From Cyclobacteriaceae bacterium (GTDB taxonomy: Bacteria > Bacteroidota > Bacteroidia > Cytophagales > Cyclobacteriaceae), in contig JAHEGY010000024.1 of NCBI GenBank assembly GCA_024644875.1, positions 1-46,428 on the forward strand: DNA of 46,428 nucleotides. The letters are read 5' to 3'. The position numbers and the translations under genes are program-made. Each line of letters opens with the position of its first letter. The first letter of the stretch is position 1. A model generated the notes under the pieces. It saw nothing but the letters and a program-made list of their open reading frames with translations. It ran no database searches and was not told the DNA's origin. Positions 42,951 to 46,428 of the stretch are shown in pieces.

Positions 42951-44660
42951 ATGCAGCAACTTAACGACTTTCTTACAAACATCGATAATCATATAGGCGG
43001 TGCACAGTGGTTTTCCTTTCTGCTAATTGGTACGGGACTATTCTTTACACTGTATCTTCGCTTTCCGCAAATTCGGTTCTTTAAACATGCTTTGAGGGTC
43101 GTCAGAGGCAAATATGACATAAAGGGGGATGAAGGGGATACTACGCATTTTCAGGCACTTACTACAGCTTTATCAGGGACAGTAGGGACCGGCAATATTG
43201 CCGGTGTGGCTTATGCCATTTTCCTCGGAGGACCTGCAGCTCTGTTCTGGATGCTGGTTACCGCCATGTTTGGCATGACCACCAAGTTTGTAGAGGTCAC
43301 TTTATCTCATAAGTACCGGGTAAAGACGGCAGACGGGACTATGGCTGGTGGACCGATGTACTATATGAGCCGGCGGTTGACCCAATATCGTTTATTTAAC
43401 AGGATCAAATTGGGGAAGTTCGCCCAGGTGATGGCCATTATATTTGCGCTTTCAACCATACTTTCATCCTTTGGGACCGGAAGCTTGCCTCAGATCAATA
43501 GCATAGCCGGATCTATCTTTACCACTTTTTCAATCAAACATTGGATTACGGGTCTGGTGCTGGCTATTTTATTGGGATTGGTCATTATCGGGGGGATCAA
43601 GAGAATTGCCCAGGTAACATCAAGGCTGGTGCCTACAATGGCCATTTTGTATTTCCTGGGTGCTATTCTGGTAATAATATACAATTATGAAAATATTGTT
43701 CCTTCCTTCCTTTCAATATTTAAAGATCTGTTTACCGGGACAGCGGCTGTCGGAGGATTCCTGGGTGCCAATTTTGCCTATGCCTTTAACAGGGGAGTGA
43801 ACCGTGGATTATTTTCCAATGAAGCAGGCCAGGGTTCCGCACCAATTGCCCATGCTTCGGCAAAGGCCCATGAACCGGTATCAGAAGGAATGGTAGCTAT
43901 ATTGGAACCCTTTATCGATACCATCATAATCTGCACCATTACCGGCCTGGTCATCCTTTCATCAGGAGCCTGGACACATAAATATGATAATCTATTCCAG
44001 GTATCTGATTTACAAGTGATGGCAGATACTTATGATGAAAATAATGATTCTGATAAGGAAAAGATGTCTAAACATATTGCCGGGCAGGAGTCTCTGGAAC
44101 TGTTTACCGGTGAGCTCGATGTTGTCGATGGTCAGATAATGAATGATTTGACCATTATACATGCCAGGTCCTTTGCGGAAGATATTATGGTAATGAAAGG
44201 AAAGGAGCCTTTTAATGGAGTGGTTCAGGTTACAAGTGGTAATATTGATGATCAACTGGGTGTCATATCCCTGAAGGGTGCTTCTCTTATCCATAGTGCA
44301 CCATTGACAACGGAAGCTTTTGCGAACAGTTTTCTGGGCACCTATGGCAGGTATATAGTATCTATCGGCATTTTATTATTTGCTTTTTCCACCGCCATTT
44401 CCTGGTCCTATTATGGTGACCGGGCTGTAACTTTTCTCTTCGGTTCGAAGTATGTTATCTACTATCACATCGTTTATGTCATTGGCTTCTTCGTAGCCTC
44501 CTTTACTGACACGACCATTATATGGACTTTCTCAGGTATCACTATTGCATTAATGACCATACCGAACTTATTTGGGATTCTTCTTTTACACCGGGAAATG
44601 AAGGATACGATCAGCAAGTATTGGAAAGATTTTAACTCAGAAGAAAGAGTGAATAATTAG
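42951..44660 (+). CDS. Alanine/glycine:cation symporter (AGCS family)
   Basis: A 569-residue sodium-coupled amino acid carrier with about ten to eleven membrane helices in the LeuT-type fold. The family blocks are readable: [25 protein letters not shown] near residues 70-95, MAGGPMYYM near 131-139, [31 protein letters not shown] near 271-301 and WSYYGDRA toward the end. Members are usually 440-480 residues; this one is longer because of an insertion of about 100 residues after [10 protein letters not shown] (about residues 345-445). I start it at ATG 42951 because the TTG at 42912 lies in the promoter. It is divergent from gcvT and 8 nt before the quinoprotein gene. Confidence 0.92.
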   Translation: MQQLNDFLTNIDNHIGGAQWFSFLLIGTGLFFTLYLRFPQIRFFKHALRVVRGKYDIKGDEGDTTHFQALTTALSGTVGTGNIAGVAYAIFLGGPAALFWMLVTAMFGMTTKFVEVTLSHKYRVKTADGTMAGGPMYYMSRRLTQYRLFNRIKLGKFAQVMAIIFALSTILSSFGTGSLPQINSIAGSIFTTFSIKHWITGLVLAILLGLVIIGGIKRIAQVTSRLVPTMAILYFLGAILVIIYNYENIVPSFLSIFKDLFTGTAAVGGFLGANFAYAFNRGVNRGLFSNEAGQGSAPIAHASAKAHEPVSEGMVAILEPFIDTIIICTITGLVILSSGAWTHKYDNLFQVSDLQVMADTYDENNDSDKEKMSKHIAGQESLELFTGELDVVDGQIMNDLTIIHARSFAEDIMVMKGKEPFNGVVQVTSGNIDDQLGVISLKGASLIHSAPLTTEAFANSFLGTYGRYIVSIGILLFAFSTAISWSYYGDRAVTFLFGSKYVIYYHIVYVIGFFVASFTDTTIIWTFSGITIALMTIPNLFGILLLHREMKDTISKYWKDFNSEERVNN

Positions 44661-44668
44661 CTACACAT

Positions 44669-46428
44669 ATGTACAGAATCAAGAACCTAATTTTAGTTTT
44701 TGTTATTAGCAGTTGTATTCAACACACACAGGAAGAGGTAACAGGGAATCACGACTGGAAACATTATCAGGGAGGGCCGGGGAGAAATCAGTATTCAAAT
44801 TTGGAGCAGATCAATCTGGAAAATGCACATAAGCTGGAAATGGCATGGATGTACAGGACTGGTTATGCAGATACCAGCAGAAATACGCAGATCCAATGTA
44901 ATCCTTTAATCATCGATGGAGTTTTATATGGTACCTCCCCTGTGCTGAAGTGTTTTGCTTTAGATGCGGGGACGGGGAAAGAACTATGGACCTTTACTCC
45001 GCCAATCGATGAAAGGTTTATTTACAGTATGGGTGTAAACCGGGGATTGACTTTCTGGGAAAATGGGAATGAGAAACGTCTTTTTTATATTGCCGGGAAT
45101 TTTTTGTACTGTTTGGATCCGGATAAAGGTACTTTGATCCAATCTTTTGCTAACGAGGGAATCATAGATATTAAGGTAGGACTTGGCCCGGAAGCGATGA
45201 AACATTACGTTACGGGTACGACACCTGGCGCTATTTTTAAAGATAAGATCATTGTTGGGTGCCGTGTTTCGGAAGATCGCATAGCGGCACCTGGTTATAT
45301 CAGGGCATACAACGTTATTACAGGGGAGCAGGAGTGGATATTTCATACCATTCCAAAACCTGATGAATACGGGTACTGGACCTGGCCGGAGGATGCCCAT
45401 GAAAGGATAGGCGGGGCCAACAACTGGTCTGGCATGGCGGTGGACGAAGAAAACGGAATGGTATATGTACCCACCGGTTCCGCATCATTCGATTTCTATG
45501 GCGGCAACAGGAAAGGTTCTAATCTTTTCGCCAATTGCATACTCGCATTAAATGCTGATACCGGGGAACGGATATGGCATTTCCAGACTGTCCACCACGA
45601 CCTGTGGGATCGGGATATACCATCTCCACCCAACCTGGTAACGGTTGATCATAATGGTGAAGAAACCCAGGCCCTGGCCCAGATAACCAAATCGGGGTAT
45701 GTTTTTATGTTCAACAGGATCACAGGTGAGCCTTTGTATCCCATTGAAGAAGTTCCGGTACCTGGTACTGATCTCAGAGGGGAAGCCACCTGGCCCACTC
45801 AACCGGTACCAACAAAACCGGCCCCTTTTGCCAGGCAGGAGATCAGTAAGGATGACTTTTCTGATTTCGATCCGGAGGTTAAACGCCAGGCTATGGAGAC
45901 ATTCGACCGCATAAATCATGAACATATGTTCACCCCGCCAAGCATAGAAGGGACACTGATATTTCCCGGATTTGATGGTGGCGGTGAATGGGGTGGAGCA
46001 GCGGTAGATCTCGAAACACAGATCATGTATATCAATTCAAACGAAATGCCCTGGATCCACACCATGGTTGACCTGGCCCCTCAGCAGGAGGGAATGCTTG
46101 CTTCTGCCGGGAAGCTGGTGTATGACCTGCATTGTGCCGTTTGCCATAAACCAGATATGAAAGGAGATGGTGTTACATATCCCTCCATTGTCGAGCGGAA
46201 GAAGAATTATACCAGGCAGGGACTCAAAGATTATATATCCGTGGGTCGTGGGGTAATGCCGGCATTTGATCATTTATCCGATGCCCAAAAAGAAGAACTC
46301 GTTACCTATGTGCTAAATCCCGATGCAAATACTATGGATATATCTAGCCTTGAGGCGATAAGTGAAGAGTTGCAGGAGATACCGTACAGTCATACCGGAT
46401 ATAACCGCTGGGTAGATAACAATGGCAA
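44669..46428 (+). CDS. PQQ-dependent quinoprotein dehydrogenase lipoprotein with a c-type haem site (3' end cut)
   Basis: The first 586 codons of a quinoprotein dehydrogenase; the reading frame is open to the end of the window. It starts MYRIKNLILVFVISSC (lipobox, Cys16), then an eight-blade propeller of quinoprotein type: WKHYQGGPGRNQYS, ALDAGTGKELWTF, TGTTPGAIF, GYIRAYNVITGEQEWIFHT, VYVPTGSASFDFYGG, ALNADTGERIWHFQTVHHDLWDRDIP (substrate region) and TKSGYVFMFNRITGEP. Around residue 490 a cytochrome c motif (CAVCH) begins, with a probable axial Met in GRGVMPAFDHL. The pattern matches glucose-dehydrogenase-like quinoproteins of Bacteroidota, about 700 residues long. Substrate unknown. It starts 8 nt after the symporter gene. 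Confidence 0.85.
   Translation, partial: MYRIKNLILVFVISSCIQHTQEEVTGNHDWKHYQGGPGRNQYSNLEQINLENAHKLEMAWMYRTGYADTSRNTQIQCNPLIIDGVLYGTSPVLKCFALDAGTGKELWTFTPPIDERFIYSMGVNRGLTFWENGNEKRLFYIAGNFLYCLDPDKGTLIQSFANEGIIDIKVGLGPEAMKHYVTGTTPGAIFKDKIIVGCRVSEDRIAAPGYIRAYNVITGEQEWIFHTIPKPDEYGYWTWPEDAHERIGGANNWSGMAVDEENGMVYVPTGSASFDFYGGNRKGSNLFANCILALNADTGERIWHFQTVHHDLWDRDIPSPPNLVTVDHNGEETQALAQITKSGYVFMFNRITGEPLYPIEEVPVPGTDLRGEATWPTQPVPTKPAPFARQEISKDDFSDFDPEVKRQAMETFDRINHEHMFTPPSIEGTLIFPGFDGGGEWGGAAVDLETQIMYINSNEMPWIHTMVDLAPQQEGMLASAGKLVYDLHCAVCHKPDMKGDGVTYPSIVERKKNYTRQGLKDYISVGRGVMPAFDHLSDAQKEELVTYVLNPDANTMDISSLEAISEELQEIPYSHTGYNRWVDNNG

Noticed and set aside
45548-45925. Minus-strand open frame of 125 codons near the window end
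   Set aside because: Antisense to the quinoprotein propeller, which has clear family motifs on the plus strand.
1-46428. CRISPR array, insertion sequence, prophage or defence island
   Set aside because: No regularly spaced repeats, transposase, integrase, phage structural or nuclease genes were found; gene content and base composition look uniform.

Overview
The window looks like chromosomal DNA of a member of the Bacteroidota, probably an aerobic, free-living (marine or soil) lineage rather than a gut one. The evidence is: a protein with a type IX secretion C-terminal sorting domain; exact TAnnTTTG promoter -7 elements upstream of nine genes and few clear Shine-Dalgarno sites; a DAHP synthase with a C-terminal chorismate mutase; lysyl-tRNA synthetase with a C-terminal extension; the Bacteroidota-type LptD; and the neighbour pairs rpoN/asnS and amidase/MlaD. 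A quinoprotein dehydrogenase carrying a c-type haem motif and a proline dehydrogenase suggest respiratory metabolism. I cannot name a genus.

Layout. 1-5.3 kb: tRNA-Arg(ACG), an outer-membrane barrel protein, a PAP2-like membrane protein coupled to rpoN, asnS, and a very small secreted protein that is little more than a signal peptide and a T9SS sorting domain. 5.4-9.6 kb: the NAD(P)HX repair enzyme, a short 2-isopropylmalate synthase and a serpin lipoprotein. 9.8-12.6 kb: a tight minus-strand operon of Lrp-type regulator, PyrR-like phosphoribosyltransferase, panB and an outer-membrane protein, with a possible terminator. 12.7-17.6 kb: an M42 aminopeptidase and a shikimate cluster (DAHP synthase/chorismate mutase, aroB, aroA) interrupted by one small convergent membrane-protein gene. 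17.6-24 kb: proline dehydrogenase, two lipoproteins (DUF1080 and sulfatase) and a large DUF2339 membrane protein. 24-30.6 kb: lysS, lptD, and divergent to lptD the amidase-mlaD pair, an envelope-biogenesis block.

30.6-39.9 kb: a SirB1-like protein, a phosphopantetheinyl transferase, a seven-blade WD40 protein, a DivIVA-domain protein joined to folB, a membrane protein/YkvA pair, a thioredoxin-like protein and NAD(P)-binding oxidoreductase pair, a polytopic membrane protein, dtd-mazG and a GNAT acetyltransferase. 40-46.4 kb: a minus-strand gcvT-comB-pfkB run, divergent from an alanine/glycine:sodium symporter, then a quinoprotein dehydrogenase cut by the window end.

Most of the window is core housekeeping DNA. 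I see no prophage, insertion sequence, CRISPR array, rRNA or restriction/defence cluster, and no clear undescribed multi-gene system. The items most worth a second look are the Lrp/PyrR-like/panB/barrel operon, the DivIVA-domain protein coupled to folB, the serpin with a divergent hinge, the minimal T9SS cargo protein, the transporter with a large loop insertion, and several start-codon corrections supported by promoter position.
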